A stretch of 26,046 bases of DNA from an uncultured Lachnospiraceae bacterium (GCA_910587955.1 CAJUNN010000008.1:1-26046), one strand, 5' to 3'. Counted from the first letter of the stretch, positions 14,085 through 23,091 are shown. Program-made: numbers and translations. Notes: generated by a model not told the origin, from the sequence alone.

Positions 14085-14738
14085 ATGAGAAAATCACACA
14101 AGAAAATCGGCCTTGGCCTTTTCATTGCCCTGTTGCTGTGCGGCTGCCAGAAAAAGCCGGCAGAGGATACGGGAATTCTAAATGTGCAGGAGGCAGAAAA
14201 GCCGGAAATCCGCCAGACAGAAGAGCAGGCGGCCGCGGCCCTTAACCCGGATACGATGCCGGGAACGGTGCTGGGAGAAGAAGAGGTTCTGGTCCTTAAG
14301 GAGGATTCCTTCGAGAGCGTTTTGTATGAACGGGTCCGGGGACTGGAGGGGAGCTCCATTGCCTATGATGCGGAGCGGTTTTTCCTGGAGATAAAAGACG
14401 GAATGCTCGTTATCCGGTTCCGGGATAAGGAAGAGGTTTTTCTTGCCATGGGGGAGGCAGAAGGAGATTCTGCGGAGGCAGCTGCGGATCAGTATGTCTA
14501 TGACAGCGGCGAGGAATGTGCGGTGGAAGAAGTGACCATCGGAGAAGGAGAATATCCTGCATTCTGGGTCCGTTATGGGACAGAGACACCAGACGGGGAG
14601 AAAGTCTGCGATCGGTATATCCTGCGTCACAATGAGCGTTTGTATGTGGTGCAGATCGATTGCAGTTTAGATTTGTGCGATACTGCGGGGGCAGAGCAGC
14701 AGACGATTTTGTCTACCCTGCGTTTTGACGAGGGGTGA
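14085..14738 (+). CDS. Lipoprotein of unknown function, 217 aa
   Basis: I do not recognise a characterised family. The protein begins with a basic stretch and hydrophobic core (GLGLFIALLL) ending in CGC, giving a lipobox with the candidate lipid Cys at residue 21. The mature part is acidic, with a low-complexity Glu/Ala-rich linker (about 22-70). A compact domain follows, containing EDSFESVLYERVRG, DGMLVIRFRDKEEVFLAMGEA and a C-terminal YILRHNERLYVVQIDCSLDL. The ATG at 14085 is preceded by GAGGAG. It ends 4 bases before the EamA transporter gene, so both lie in one transcript. A surface role is inferred only from the export signal. Confidence 0.85.
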   Translation: MRKSHKKIGLGLFIALLLCGCQKKPAEDTGILNVQEAEKPEIRQTEEQAAAALNPDTMPGTVLGEEEVLVLKEDSFESVLYERVRGLEGSSIAYDAERFFLEIKDGMLVIRFRDKEEVFLAMGEAEGDSAEAAADQYVYDSGEECAVEEVTIGEGEYPAFWVRYGTETPDGEKVCDRYILRHNERLYVVQIDCSLDLCDTAGAEQQTILSTLRFDEG

Positions 14739-14742
14739 CAGG

Positions 14743-15660
14743 ATGAGACGGCTGCAGATACGAAATTCTTTGATTTTGTTCCTTACGGCTGTGATCTGGG
14801 GCGTAGCTTTCGTGGCCCAGAGCGTAGGCATGGATTATGTGGGCCCCTTTACCTTTATCTGTGTCCGTTCCCTGATCGGCGGCATTGTGCTGATTCCCTG
14901 CATCGCTTTTCTAAACCGGAGAGAGGAAAGGAATGAGCAGGCAGAAATTTCCGGGACAGAAGGTGAACCGGGCAAGCAGAAGAGAAAGCTTTTGCTTGGG
15001 GGGATCTGCTGCGGCCTGGCTCTTTGCTTTGCAAGCTGTTTCCAGCAGTTTGGAATCCTTTACACCACGGTGGGAAAAGCAGGGTTTATCACGGCCTTTT
15101 ATATCATCATTGTTCCCCTTCTGGGACTTTTCTTCGGAAAAAAATGCGGGCCTTCTGTGTGGGCCGGCGTGGCTCTGGCACTGGCCGGTCTTTATTTTCT
15201 GTGCATTGGTGAAAGCCTGCGCATTGGCCGTGGGGATCTGCTGGTCTTTATCTGCGCCTGCCTTTTTTCCGTGCATATTCTGGTGATTGATTATTTTACC
15301 CGGTTTGTGGACGGGGTAAAGATGTCCTGCATCCAGTTTTTTGTCTGCGGGATTGCGGCAGGATTGGGTATGCTCTTGTTTGAGGAACCGTCTCTCTCCC
15401 AGCTTCTGGCAGCCTGGAAACCGGTTCTTTATGCAGGTGTTCTCTCCAGCGGCGCAGGATACACGCTGCAGATTGTGGGACAGAAAGGGATGAACCCAAC
15501 GGTAGCGTCCCTGATTCTGAGCCTGGAATCGGTGGTGTCTGTCCTGGCGGGGCTTTTGATTCTGGGGCAGAGGCTGAGCGGACGGGAAGCCTTAGGCTGT
15601 GTGCTGATGTTTGCGGCCATTGTGCTGGCGCAGATTCCGCAAAAAAAGAAAGCAAGATAA
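14743..15660 (+). CDS. EamA-family (DMT superfamily) transporter, 305 aa
   Basis: Inner-membrane protein with about ten hydrophobic helices in two homologous halves, as in the drug/metabolite transporter superfamily. Family-like segments are VIWGVAFVAQSVGMDYVGPFTF near the N-terminus, GILYTTVGKAGFITAFY in the middle, and GAGYTLQIVGQKGMNPTVASLILSLE followed by VVSVLAGLLILGQRLS in the second half. I chose ATG 14743 over an upstream TTG because AGGGGTGA lies just before it. A hydrophilic insert (about residues 57-83, NRREERNEQAE onward) separates helices two and three. The transported compound cannot be told from sequence. It is co-transcribed with the upstream lipoprotein and followed by a strong terminator. 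Confidence 0.92.
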   Translation: MRRLQIRNSLILFLTAVIWGVAFVAQSVGMDYVGPFTFICVRSLIGGIVLIPCIAFLNRREERNEQAEISGTEGEPGKQKRKLLLGGICCGLALCFASCFQQFGILYTTVGKAGFITAFYIIIVPLLGLFFGKKCGPSVWAGVALALAGLYFLCIGESLRIGRGDLLVFICACLFSVHILVIDYFTRFVDGVKMSCIQFFVCGIAAGLGMLLFEEPSLSQLLAAWKPVLYAGVLSSGAGYTLQIVGQKGMNPTVASLILSLESVVSVLAGLLILGQRLSGREALGCVLMFAAIVLAQIPQKKKAR

Positions 15661-15699
15661 ATATAGGAGAGAAAAAGCTGCTCGGAAAGGATGCAGCCG

Positions 15700-15732
15700 G
15701 AGCGCACAGAAGGCAGCCTGTGCGCTCTTTTG
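15700..15732 (+). terminator. Rho-independent terminator after the EamA transporter gene
   Basis: A perfect 10-bp stem, GAGCGCACAG (15700-15709) with CTGTGCGCTC (15718-15727), an 8-base loop, and a TTTT tail. Confidence 0.9.
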
Positions 15733-15733
15733 G

Positions 15734-15762
15734 TTGAATTTTTCCCTAAAATCCATTATAAT
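15734..15762 (+). promoter_or_regulatory. Strong sigma-A promoter of the rimO-pgsA-cinA-dut-ppx-ppk run
   Basis: TTGAAT (15734-15739), a 17-base A+T-rich spacer, and a perfect TATAAT (15757-15762), directly after the preceding terminator and 51 bases before the rimO start. Confidence 0.8.
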
Positions 15763-15813
15763 AAATAAGAATCTGCCGGAAAACGGCCGGGTTCGGACAG
15801 GAGAATTCGGGAA

Positions 15814-17142
15814 ATGACAAAGATACTGTTTATATCCCTGGGCTGTGATAAAAACCTGGTGGATTCCGAGCGGATGCTGGGATATCTGGAGGGAGAAGGC
15901 TATCAGTTTACGGACGCTGAGGAAGAAGCCGATGTGATTGTAGTCAACACCTGCTGTTTTATCAACGACGCCAAGGAGGAGAGCATCGAAACCATTCTGG
16001 AGATGGCCCGGTACCGCCGGGAGGGAAAATGCCGGGCATTGATTGTAGCCGGGTGCCTGGCCCAGCGGTATCAGAAAGAAATCCAGGAAGAGATTGAAGA
16101 GGTGGACGCGGTTCTTGGGACTACCACTTATGATGCCATTGCGGAGACGGTGGAGCAGGTGCTGGGAGGCAGAAAAGAAATGAGACTCCAGGACATTGAC
16201 CGCCTGGTTCCCTCCGGGGGAGAGCGGATTCTCACTACGGGAGGCCATTATGCTTACCTGAAAATTGCCGAGGGGTGTGACAAGCATTGCACCTACTGCA
16301 TCATTCCCAGAGTGCGCGGGCGTTTCCGCAGCGTTCCCATGGAAGAGCTTGTTGCAGAGGCGCAAAGGCTGGCGGCTAAGGGCGTGAAGGAACTGATTCT
16401 GGTGGCCCAGGAAACTACGCTCTACGGCGTGGATCTCTACGGGGAAAAGCGGCTGCCTAAGCTTCTCAAAGCACTCTGCAAGATTTCAGGCCTGCGCTGG
16501 ATCCGGGTACAGTACTGCTACCCGGAAGAGATCACGGAAGAATTGATAGCAGTCATCCGGGAGGAGGAGAAAATCTGCCATTATTTAGATCTTCCGGTAC
16601 AGCATGCCTCGGACAAAATTCTCAAACGCATGGGAAGAAAGACCAGCCAGGCAGATTTAAGACGGATCATCGGGCGGCTTAGGGAGGAGATTCCCGATAT
16701 CTGCCTGCGCACAACGCTGATCACTGGATTTCCCGGGGAGACGCAGGAGGATCATGAGGAACTGATGGCCTTTGTGGAGGAATGTGAGTTTGACCGCCTG
16801 GGCGTTTTCACCTACTCGGCGGAGGAGGACACACCTGCAGCCGGAATGCCGGAACAGGTGGAGGAAGAGGTGAAAGAGGAGCGGCAGGCCGAACTTATGG
16901 AATTGCAGCAGGAGATTGCCTTTGAGAAGGCGGAGGACATGAAAGGCCGGGAGCTGACCGTTTTTATTGAAGGGCAGGTGGCGGATGAAAATGCCTATGT
17001 GGCCCGGACCTATAGGGATGCGCCGGGAGTGGACGGATACCTTTTTATCAATACGGAAGAAATGCTGATGAGCGGGGACTTTGCCCGGGTTCGGGTAACG
17101 GGAGCCTTAGAATATGATTTGATAGGAGAGCTGATGCCATGA
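15814..17142 (+). CDS. rimO: Ribosomal protein S12 methylthiotransferase RimO, 442 aa
   Basis: Radical-SAM enzyme that adds a methylthio group to a conserved Asp of ribosomal protein S12. The N-terminal UPF0004 domain carries the three cysteines of the auxiliary iron-sulfur cluster (Cys11 in SLGCDKN, Cys47 in VNTC, Cys81 in AGC). The radical-SAM motif is CDKHCTYC with Cys155, Cys159 and Cys162, followed by IPRVRGRFRS. The last 65 residues form the TRAM domain (GRELTVFIEGQVADENAYVARTY through VTGALEYDLIGEL). SLGCDKNLVDSE and the absence of MiaB-type context favour RimO over the tRNA enzyme MiaB. ATG 15814 has an AGGAGA site. It overlaps pgsA by 4 bases (ATGA), so translation is coupled. Confidence 0.95.
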   Translation: MTKILFISLGCDKNLVDSERMLGYLEGEGYQFTDAEEEADVIVVNTCCFINDAKEESIETILEMARYRREGKCRALIVAGCLAQRYQKEIQEEIEEVDAVLGTTTYDAIAETVEQVLGGRKEMRLQDIDRLVPSGGERILTTGGHYAYLKIAEGCDKHCTYCIIPRVRGRFRSVPMEELVAEAQRLAAKGVKELILVAQETTLYGVDLYGEKRLPKLLKALCKISGLRWIRVQYCYPEEITEELIAVIREEEKICHYLDLPVQHASDKILKRMGRKTSQADLRRIIGRLREEIPDICLRTTLITGFPGETQEDHEELMAFVEECEFDRLGVFTYSAEEDTPAAGMPEQVEEEVKEERQAELMELQQEIAFEKAEDMKGRELTVFIEGQVADENAYVARTYRDAPGVDGYLFINTEEMLMSGDFARVRVTGALEYDLIGELMP

Positions 17143-17681
17143 ATCTGCCGAATAAACTTACGGTGCTGCGCGTTTTGATGATTCCGTTTTTTGTGGTTTT
17201 TATGCTGACGGACATAGGAGGCAGCTGCGGGAAATACATTTCCCTGGCCTTGTTTGCTCTGGCCAGCTTAACGGATCTGCTGGACGGAAAGATTGCCAGG
17301 AAATACAACCTGGTTACCAATTTCGGGAAGTTTATGGATCCCCTGGCAGATAAGCTTCTGGTCTGCTCGGCCATGATCTGCCTGGTGGAGACAGAACGGC
17401 TGGCTGCCTGGATTGTGATTGTGATCATTGCCCGGGAATTTATTATCAGCGGTTTCCGTCTGGTAGCTTCGGATAATGGAGTGGTAATTGCGGCAAGCTA
17501 TTGGGGAAAGTTTAAAACAACTTTTCAGATGCTGATGATCATTCTTTTGATCCTGGATCTGGGGGGCGTGTTTAAAACCATAGAAACCATTGTTACCTGG
17601 ACGGCCCTGATATTGACGGTTGTTTCCCTGGTGGATTATCTGGTCAAAAATAAGGGCGTGCTTCTGGAAGGAGATATTTAA
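17139..17681 (+). CDS. pgsA: CDP-diacylglycerol-glycerol-3-phosphate 3-phosphatidyltransferase, 180 aa
   Basis: Membrane enzyme that makes phosphatidylglycerophosphate, the first step towards phosphatidylglycerol. The CDP-alcohol phosphatidyltransferase motif DG-x2-AR-x8-G-x3-D-x3-D is complete, with Asp49, Gly50, Ala53, Arg54, Gly63, Asp67 and catalytic Asp71. It begins MNLPNKLTVLRVLMIPFFV, typical of PgsA, and has four to five further membrane helices. It overlaps rimO by 4 bases and ends 1 base before the cinA start. The rimO-pgsA-cinA order is widespread in Firmicutes, which supports all three assignments. Confidence 0.96.
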   Translation: MNLPNKLTVLRVLMIPFFVVFMLTDIGGSCGKYISLALFALASLTDLLDGKIARKYNLVTNFGKFMDPLADKLLVCSAMICLVETERLAAWIVIVIIAREFIISGFRLVASDNGVVIAASYWGKFKTTFQMLMIILLILDLGGVFKTIETIVTWTALILTVVSLVDYLVKNKGVLLEGDI

Positions 17682-17682
17682 T

Positions 17683-18933
17683 ATGATAGTAGAATTGATT
17701 TCGGTGGGGACAGAGCTTTTGCTGGGGAACATTGTAAATACCAATGCGGCCTTTCTCTCGGAGAAATGCGCCCAGCTGGGGCTTTCTCTTTATTACCAGA
17801 CGGTAGTGGGGGACAACCCGGAGCGTCTGGAGGAGACGTTAAAGACGGCTCTGGGGCGTTCGGATGTAGTTATTCTGGGGGGAGGCTTAGGACCCACCCA
17901 GGACGATCTCACCAAAGAGACGGCAGCCAAAGTGCTGGGGAAAGAACTGGTGGAAGACGCCCATACCAGGAAGCGCATCCAGGGCTTTTTCGATGTGCGG
18001 TGCGTTGGGGAGATTACAGACAATAACTGGAAGCAGGCCCTGGTCCCCGAAGGTTCCATGGTTGTGGACAATGACAACGGGACGGCGCCGGGAATTATTA
18101 TGGAGGAGAAGGGAAAGATTGTGATTTTGCTGCCGGGTCCTCCCAATGAGATGATTCCTATGTTCCAAAAGGATATTTTCCCCTATCTCAACAAGAAGCA
18201 GCCGGAGGTTATCATCTCGGAGATGATCAAAATCTGCGGCATCGGCGAGAGCAAGGCGGAAACCATGATTGCGGATTTGATTCAGTCCCAGACCAATCCC
18301 ACCATAGCCACTTACGCCAAGATTGGGGAAGTGCATCTGCGCCTCACGGCTAAGGCAGACAATGAGGCGGCAGCCAGGAAGCTGATGAAGCCGGTGATCC
18401 GGGAGCTAAAAGTCCGGTTCGGGGGACATATCTATACTACAGATGAGCAGACGACCCTGGAGGAGGCGGTGGTGCAGCTTTTGAAAGAACAGCAGCTTTC
18501 CCTCACTACGGTGGAGTCCTGCACCGGAGGGCTGTTTACAGGACGTCTGGTAAATGTGCAGGGGGCTTCTGAGGTACTCAAACAGGGCTTTATCACCTAC
18601 TCCAATAAGGCGAAGCGGAAACTGATCGGCGTGAAAAAGCTGACTCTGAAAGAATTTGGAGCCGTCAGTGAGAAGACGGCTAAGGAGATGGCAAAGGGAG
18701 CAATCCTGACTACCGGATCCGATGTGGCGGTAGCCATCACGGGAATCGCCGGGCCGGACGGAGGGACGAAGGAGAAACCCGTGGGGCTCGTCTACATTGC
18801 GGTTTCTGTCAAGGGAAACCTCCGGGTGGAAAAATATCATTTTACGGGAAACCGGGCAAAGATCCGGGAAAGCGCCGTGGTGGCGGCTCTGACTCTGCTC
18901 CGCACGGGAATCCTGGAGACGATTAAGTTTTAA
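17683..18933 (+). CDS. cinA: CinA-family competence/damage-inducible protein (nicotinamide-nucleotide amidase), 416 aa
   Basis: Two-domain protein. The N-terminal molybdopterin-binding-like (COG1058) domain shows ISVGTELLLGNIVNTNA, GGLGPTQDDLTKE and LLPGPPNEM. The C-terminal CinA amidase domain shows TVESCTGGLFTGRLVN (Ser279, Cys280) and GIAGPDGGTKEKPVGLVYIAV. The C-terminal domain deamidates nicotinamide mononucleotide in characterised relatives, recycling pyridine nucleotides; the N-terminal domain acts on ADP-ribose in some. I chose ATG 17683, which gives MIVELISVGTE, because GGAG lies just upstream inside pgsA. Longer versions run into pgsA. It is full length and intact. Genes for recA often follow cinA in Firmicutes, but here dut follows instead. 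Confidence 0.95.
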   Translation: MIVELISVGTELLLGNIVNTNAAFLSEKCAQLGLSLYYQTVVGDNPERLEETLKTALGRSDVVILGGGLGPTQDDLTKETAAKVLGKELVEDAHTRKRIQGFFDVRCVGEITDNNWKQALVPEGSMVVDNDNGTAPGIIMEEKGKIVILLPGPPNEMIPMFQKDIFPYLNKKQPEVIISEMIKICGIGESKAETMIADLIQSQTNPTIATYAKIGEVHLRLTAKADNEAAARKLMKPVIRELKVRFGGHIYTTDEQTTLEEAVVQLLKEQQLSLTTVESCTGGLFTGRLVNVQGASEVLKQGFITYSNKAKRKLIGVKKLTLKEFGAVSEKTAKEMAKGAILTTGSDVAVAITGIAGPDGGTKEKPVGLVYIAVSVKGNLRVEKYHFTGNRAKIRESAVVAALTLLRTGILETIKF

Positions 18934-18975
18934 GCCGGAAGTGCTGCTGCCTGCGGCAGGGAAAGAGGAGAAAGG

Positions 18976-19419
18976 ATGTCGGACGTTAAGACTATACGCA
19001 TCAAATATTTTACAGATAAAATCGAAAGACTAACGTATATCGGAGGAAAATCGGATTGGATCGATCTGCGCGCGGCAGAAGAGGTTTCCATGAAAGCCGG
19101 AGAATTCCGGCTGATTCCTCTGGGGGTTGCCATGGAGCTGCCAAAGGGCTATGAGGCCCATGTGGTTCCGCGCAGCAGTACATTTAAGAATTTTGGTATT
19201 ATCCAGACCAACCACACGGGTATTATTGATGAGAGTTACTGCGGAGACAACGATCAGTGGTTTATGGCCGCTTACGCCCTGCGGGATACGGTGATTCATG
19301 TGAATGACCGCATCTGCCAGTTCCGGATTGTGGAGCATCAGCCGAAGCTGGAATTTGAAGAGACGAACACTTTGGGCAATGCGGACCGGGGAGGCCATGG
19401 AAGTACAGGGAGGGTGTGA
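18976..19419 (+). CDS. dut: dUTP diphosphatase (trimeric dUTPase family), 147 aa
   Basis: Cytoplasmic enzyme hydrolysing dUTP to dUMP, keeping uracil out of DNA and feeding thymidylate synthesis. The five family motifs can be traced: motif 1 as SDWIDLRAAEEV (26-37), motif 2 PRSS (65-68), motif 3 GIIDESYCGD with the catalytic Asp85, motif 4 DRICQF (111-116) and motif 5 RGGHGSTG (138-145). Motif 5 is shorter than the usual RGxGGFGSTG and lacks the phenylalanine that stacks on the uracil ring. Motif 1 is also unlike the standard form. I think this is a clostridial subgroup, so strict dUTP specificity is likely but not certain. ATG 18976 follows an AGGAG site. It ends 3 bases before the ppx gene. 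Confidence 0.88.
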   Translation: MSDVKTIRIKYFTDKIERLTYIGGKSDWIDLRAAEEVSMKAGEFRLIPLGVAMELPKGYEAHVVPRSSTFKNFGIIQTNHTGIIDESYCGDNDQWFMAAYALRDTVIHVNDRICQFRIVEHQPKLEFEETNTLGNADRGGHGSTGRV

Positions 19420-19422
19420 GAC

Positions 19423-20961
19423 GTGCAGATCCTAACTTTTGCAGCCATTGATATCGGTTCCTACGAGGTAGGAATGAAAATTATGGAGCTTTCGCCGAAA
19501 AACGGTATCCGGGAGATTGACTATGTCCGCTACGGCATTGAGCTGGGGAAAGATGCCTACCGGAGGGGAAAGATCGGGAATGAGATGCTGGAGGAGCTGT
19601 GTCAGGTCCTGGGAGATTTTACCCGGATTATGAAGGAATACCAGGTGGACGATTACCGGGCCTGCGCTACCAGCGCCATCCGGGAGACTTCCAACTGCCT
19701 TCTGATTTTGGATAAGATCCAGGTGCGCACCGGTCTTGTGGTAGAGGTGTTAAGCAACTCCGAGCAGCGGTTTCTTGGGTATAAGTCCATTGCATCCAAC
19801 GAGGAGTCCTTTCAGAAAATCATCCAGAAGGGAACGGCTATTGTGGATGTGGGCGGCGGCAGCATCCAGATTTCCCTGTTTGATAAAGACGCTCTGGTAT
19901 CTACGCAAAACCTGCGGGTGGGAACCCTCCGGATCCGGGAACGGCTGGCAGATGTGGAGAGCCGCACGACCCATTTTGCGGACATTATCGAGGAAATGAT
20001 CAATAACGAGCTGAAAAGCTATAAGCGTCTATACTTAAAGGATCGGGAAATCAAACATATGATTCTGGTGGGGGATTACCTCAACCATATTATGAACCAG
20101 GGGACCGGGTTTGGAAACCGTTCTTTTACCCGGGAAGAGTATCAGGAGCTTTATCGGCAGGTGATCGCCAGGACGCCCCAGGAGATGGCCCAGAAACTTG
20201 GACTGGCATCGGATGATATTTCCCTGGTATTTCCAGCGCTGATTATTTACAAGCGTTTGATCGAAGAGACCGGTGCGGAGACTATCTGGATTCCGGGACT
20301 GAACTTAAGCGACGGTCTTGCTTATGATTATGCGGAGAAAAAGAAAATTTTCAAACCCGTCCATAATTTTGAGAATGATATTCTCGAGGCGGCGAAAAAT
20401 ATTGCCAAGCGGTATCAGAGCAACAAGACTCATCTGGCAGGAACGGAATATCTGGCGCTGACGATTTTTGACAAGATGAAGCGGATTCACGGAATGAATA
20501 AGCGGGACCGCCTGCTGCTCCAGATTGCAGTTCTGCTTCATGACTGCGGAAAGTATATCAGCATGAACCATACGGCGGAGTGCTCCTATCAGATTGTGAT
20601 GTCTACGGAGATTATCGGGCTTTCCCACCGGGAACGGGAGATTATCGCCAGTGCCATCCGCTTCAATACGGAGGAGTTTGTGTCTTTTGAGGAATTTGCC
20701 ATCGGCTCCAGGCTTGACCGGAATGACTATCTTCTGACTGCGAAGATCAGTGCCATTCTCCGGGTAGCCAATTCCATGGATCGCAGCCACAAGCAGAAAT
20801 TCAAGAATGTGAAGGTAACGTTAAAGGAGCGGGAGCTTCTGGTGGTGGTGGATACGGTGGAGGATATTACCCTGGAGCAGGGATTGTTTTCCCACAAAGC
20901 AGAGTTTTTTGAGACTATTTTCAGTATCAGGCCTGTAATCCGGCAGAAAAGGCAGGTGTAG
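19423..20961 (+). CDS. ppx: Ppx/GppA phosphatase family protein with C-terminal HD domain, 512 aa
   Basis: Exopolyphosphatase or pppGpp phosphatase of the actin-like ATPase fold. The N-terminal phosphate-binding loop is AAIDIGSYEVGMKI (7-20). RACATSAIRETSN follows and VDVGGGSIQISLF lies at 141-153. From about residue 325 an HD domain follows, with LLHDCGKY (His373, Asp374), matching the long, E. coli-type two-domain architecture. Start is GTG 19423 with GGAGG upstream. It ends 3 bases before ppk, so polyphosphate breakdown and synthesis are encoded side by side. The usual glutamates of the Ppx catalytic centre were not individually verified, so a GppA-like role remains possible. Confidence 0.9.
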   Translation: MQILTFAAIDIGSYEVGMKIMELSPKNGIREIDYVRYGIELGKDAYRRGKIGNEMLEELCQVLGDFTRIMKEYQVDDYRACATSAIRETSNCLLILDKIQVRTGLVVEVLSNSEQRFLGYKSIASNEESFQKIIQKGTAIVDVGGGSIQISLFDKDALVSTQNLRVGTLRIRERLADVESRTTHFADIIEEMINNELKSYKRLYLKDREIKHMILVGDYLNHIMNQGTGFGNRSFTREEYQELYRQVIARTPQEMAQKLGLASDDISLVFPALIIYKRLIEETGAETIWIPGLNLSDGLAYDYAEKKKIFKPVHNFENDILEAAKNIAKRYQSNKTHLAGTEYLALTIFDKMKRIHGMNKRDRLLLQIAVLLHDCGKYISMNHTAECSYQIVMSTEIIGLSHREREIIASAIRFNTEEFVSFEEFAIGSRLDRNDYLLTAKISAILRVANSMDRSHKQKFKNVKVTLKERELLVVVDTVEDITLEQGLFSHKAEFFETIFSIRPVIRQKRQV

Positions 20962-20964
20962 AGC

Positions 20965-23091
20965 GTGGAAAAGACGGAATATACCAAGTATGAATATTAC
21001 AGCAACCGGGAGCTTTCCTGGCTGGCATTTAATGAGCGGGTGTTAAGCGAGGCGCGGGATAAGACACTCCCCCTGTTTGAACGCCTGAAGTTTTTAAGCA
21101 TTACCGCATCCAACCTGGATGAGTTTTTTATGATCCGCGTGGCATCCTTAAAAGATATGGTGCATGCCAAATATACCAGGAAAGACATTGCCGGGATGAC
21201 GCCCCAGGAGCAGCTGGAAAAGATTACGGAGGCCACCCGGAATATGGTAAATCTCCAGTATTCCACCTATTCCCGGTCCCTTCTGCCTCTTTTGCGCCAG
21301 CACGGGCTGACGGTGATTCAGGAGCATGAAGATCTGGACGAGGAGCAGGCAAAGTATGCAGATCGGTATTTCCGGGAGCATGTGTATCCGGTGCTGACGC
21401 CTATGGCGGTGGATTCCTCCCGGCCTTTTCCGCTGATACGGAATAAATCCCTCAATATCGGCGCCCTGCTTTCCAAGAAGAACGAGAAAACGGATGAACT
21501 GGAGTTTGCTACCGTGCAGGTTCCGTCGGTGCTTCCGCGGATTGTGCGGCTTCCTGACGCCAAGGACGGAACCCAGGTGGTAATTCTTTTGGAAGAGCTT
21601 ATAGAACGGAATATGCAGCAGCTTTTCTTAAGCTACAACATTGTCTGCGCCCATCCCTACCGGTTGATGCGCAATGCAGATCTGACCATCGAGGAAGACG
21701 AGGCGGCAGATCTGCTCAAAGAGATTCAGAAACAGCTGAAAAAGCGCCAGTGGGGCGAGGCCATCCGCCTGGAGGTGGAGGACAAGATGGATAAGCGCCT
21801 GCTGAAAATTCTGCGCAAGGAGCTGAATATCAAGGAAGATGCCCTCTATAAGATCAGCGGTCCTCTGGATCTGACCTTCCTGATGAAAATGTACGGCATG
21901 GACGGGTTTGACGCCCTGAAAAATCCCAGGCATGTGCCCGCAGCGGTAAAGGAGCTGCCGCCGGACTGCGACATCTTTGAGGAGATACGAAAAGGCGACG
22001 TGCTTCTACATCATCCTTACCAGACCTTTGATCCCGTGGTAAAATTTGTGCGGGACGCATCCGCGGATCCGAAGGTTCTTGCCATCAAGCAGACCTTATA
22101 CCGGGTCAGCGGCAATTCTCCCATTATTGCGGCCCTGGCCCAGGCGGCGGAGAACGGAAAACAGGTATCGGTACTTGTGGAGCTGAAAGCCCGTTTTGAC
22201 GAGGAAAATAATATTCTCTGGGCCAAGATGCTGGAGAAGTCGGGCTGTCACGTAATCTACGGACTGGTGGGCTTAAAAACCCACAGCAAGATTACCCTGG
22301 TGGTCCGGCGGGAGGAAGACGGTATCCGCCGCTACGTACATCTGGGGACGGGAAATTATAACGATTCTACAGCAAAGCTTTATACAGATCTGGGACTTTT
22401 GACCTGCTCTGCGCCCATCGGAGAGGACGCCACAGCAGTCTTTAATATGCTGTCCGGCTACTCGGAGCCGGCAGGCTGGAACAAGCTTTCGCTGGCGCCC
22501 CTGTGGCTGAAGGACCGGTTTCTGCAGCTGATTCACAGGGAAGAAGAACACGCCAGAAGGGGAGAGCCGGCCCGTGTGATAGCCAAGATGAATTCTCTCT
22601 GTGACCGGGAAGTGATCGAGGCTCTCTACCAGGCCTCCGCGGCCGGCGTGCAGATAGATCTCATCGTCCGCGGAATCTGCTGCCTGCGGGTGGGAATCCC
22701 GGGGGTGAGCGAGCATATTGCGGTGCGCTCCATTGTAGGAAATTTCTTGGAGCACAGCCGGATCTTCTATTTCTACAACAACGGGCAGGAGGAGGTCTAC
22801 TGCGCCAGTGCAGACTGGATGCCCAGAAACCTGGAAAAGCGGGTGGAGATTCTGTTCCCCATTGAGCGGGAGGAATTGAAGCGGGAAGTAATGCACATTC
22901 TGGATACGGAGCTTGAGGACAACGTGAAGGCCCATGTGCTTCAGCCGGATGATACGTATGTGAAGGTGGACCGCAGGGGAAAAGTTTCCGTAAATTCCCA
23001 GGATTGTTTTGCTGCGGAAGCTATGGAGAAGACAAAGACGCCGGAGACAGGGAAAAGCCGGGTGTTTATTCCGGAGGAGCCGGTAGAATAG
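20965..23091 (+). CDS. ppk: Polyphosphate kinase 1, 708 aa
   Basis: Makes polyphosphate reversibly from ATP. It begins (GTG 20965) with YYSNRELSWLAFNERVLSEA, the classic PPK1 N-terminal block, and continues with LKFLSITASNLDEFFMIRVA. The two conserved active-site histidines are His440 (GLKTHSKITLVVRR) and His459 (YVHLGTGNYND), 19 residues apart as in the E. coli enzyme (His435 and His454). His440 is the expected phosphorylated residue. The C-terminal phospholipase-D-like part (VRGICCLRVG, then FLEHSRIFYF and SADWMPRNLEKRVEILFPI) is complete. It closes the operon; no obvious terminator follows, and the next gene has its own promoter. Confidence 0.96.
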   Translation: MEKTEYTKYEYYSNRELSWLAFNERVLSEARDKTLPLFERLKFLSITASNLDEFFMIRVASLKDMVHAKYTRKDIAGMTPQEQLEKITEATRNMVNLQYSTYSRSLLPLLRQHGLTVIQEHEDLDEEQAKYADRYFREHVYPVLTPMAVDSSRPFPLIRNKSLNIGALLSKKNEKTDELEFATVQVPSVLPRIVRLPDAKDGTQVVILLEELIERNMQQLFLSYNIVCAHPYRLMRNADLTIEEDEAADLLKEIQKQLKKRQWGEAIRLEVEDKMDKRLLKILRKELNIKEDALYKISGPLDLTFLMKMYGMDGFDALKNPRHVPAAVKELPPDCDIFEEIRKGDVLLHHPYQTFDPVVKFVRDASADPKVLAIKQTLYRVSGNSPIIAALAQAAENGKQVSVLVELKARFDEENNILWAKMLEKSGCHVIYGLVGLKTHSKITLVVRREEDGIRRYVHLGTGNYNDSTAKLYTDLGLLTCSAPIGEDATAVFNMLSGYSEPAGWNKLSLAPLWLKDRFLQLIHREEEHARRGEPARVIAKMNSLCDREVIEALYQASAAGVQIDLIVRGICCLRVGIPGVSEHIAVRSIVGNFLEHSRIFYFYNNGQEEVYCASADWMPRNLEKRVEILFPIEREELKREVMHILDTELEDNVKAHVLQPDDTYVKVDRRGKVSVNSQDCFAAEAMEKTKTPETGKSRVFIPEEPVE

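Noticed and set aside
17620..17682. Upstream start for cinA inside pgsA
   Set aside because: The extra 21 residues read through the pgsA coding sequence, whereas ATG 17683 gives the canonical CinA N-terminus with a ribosome binding site.
18947..18959. Small hairpin CTGCC-TGC-GGCAG between cinA and dut as a terminator
   Set aside because: The stem is 5 bp with no T-run, and the dut ribosome binding site follows within 15 bases. Read-through is expected.
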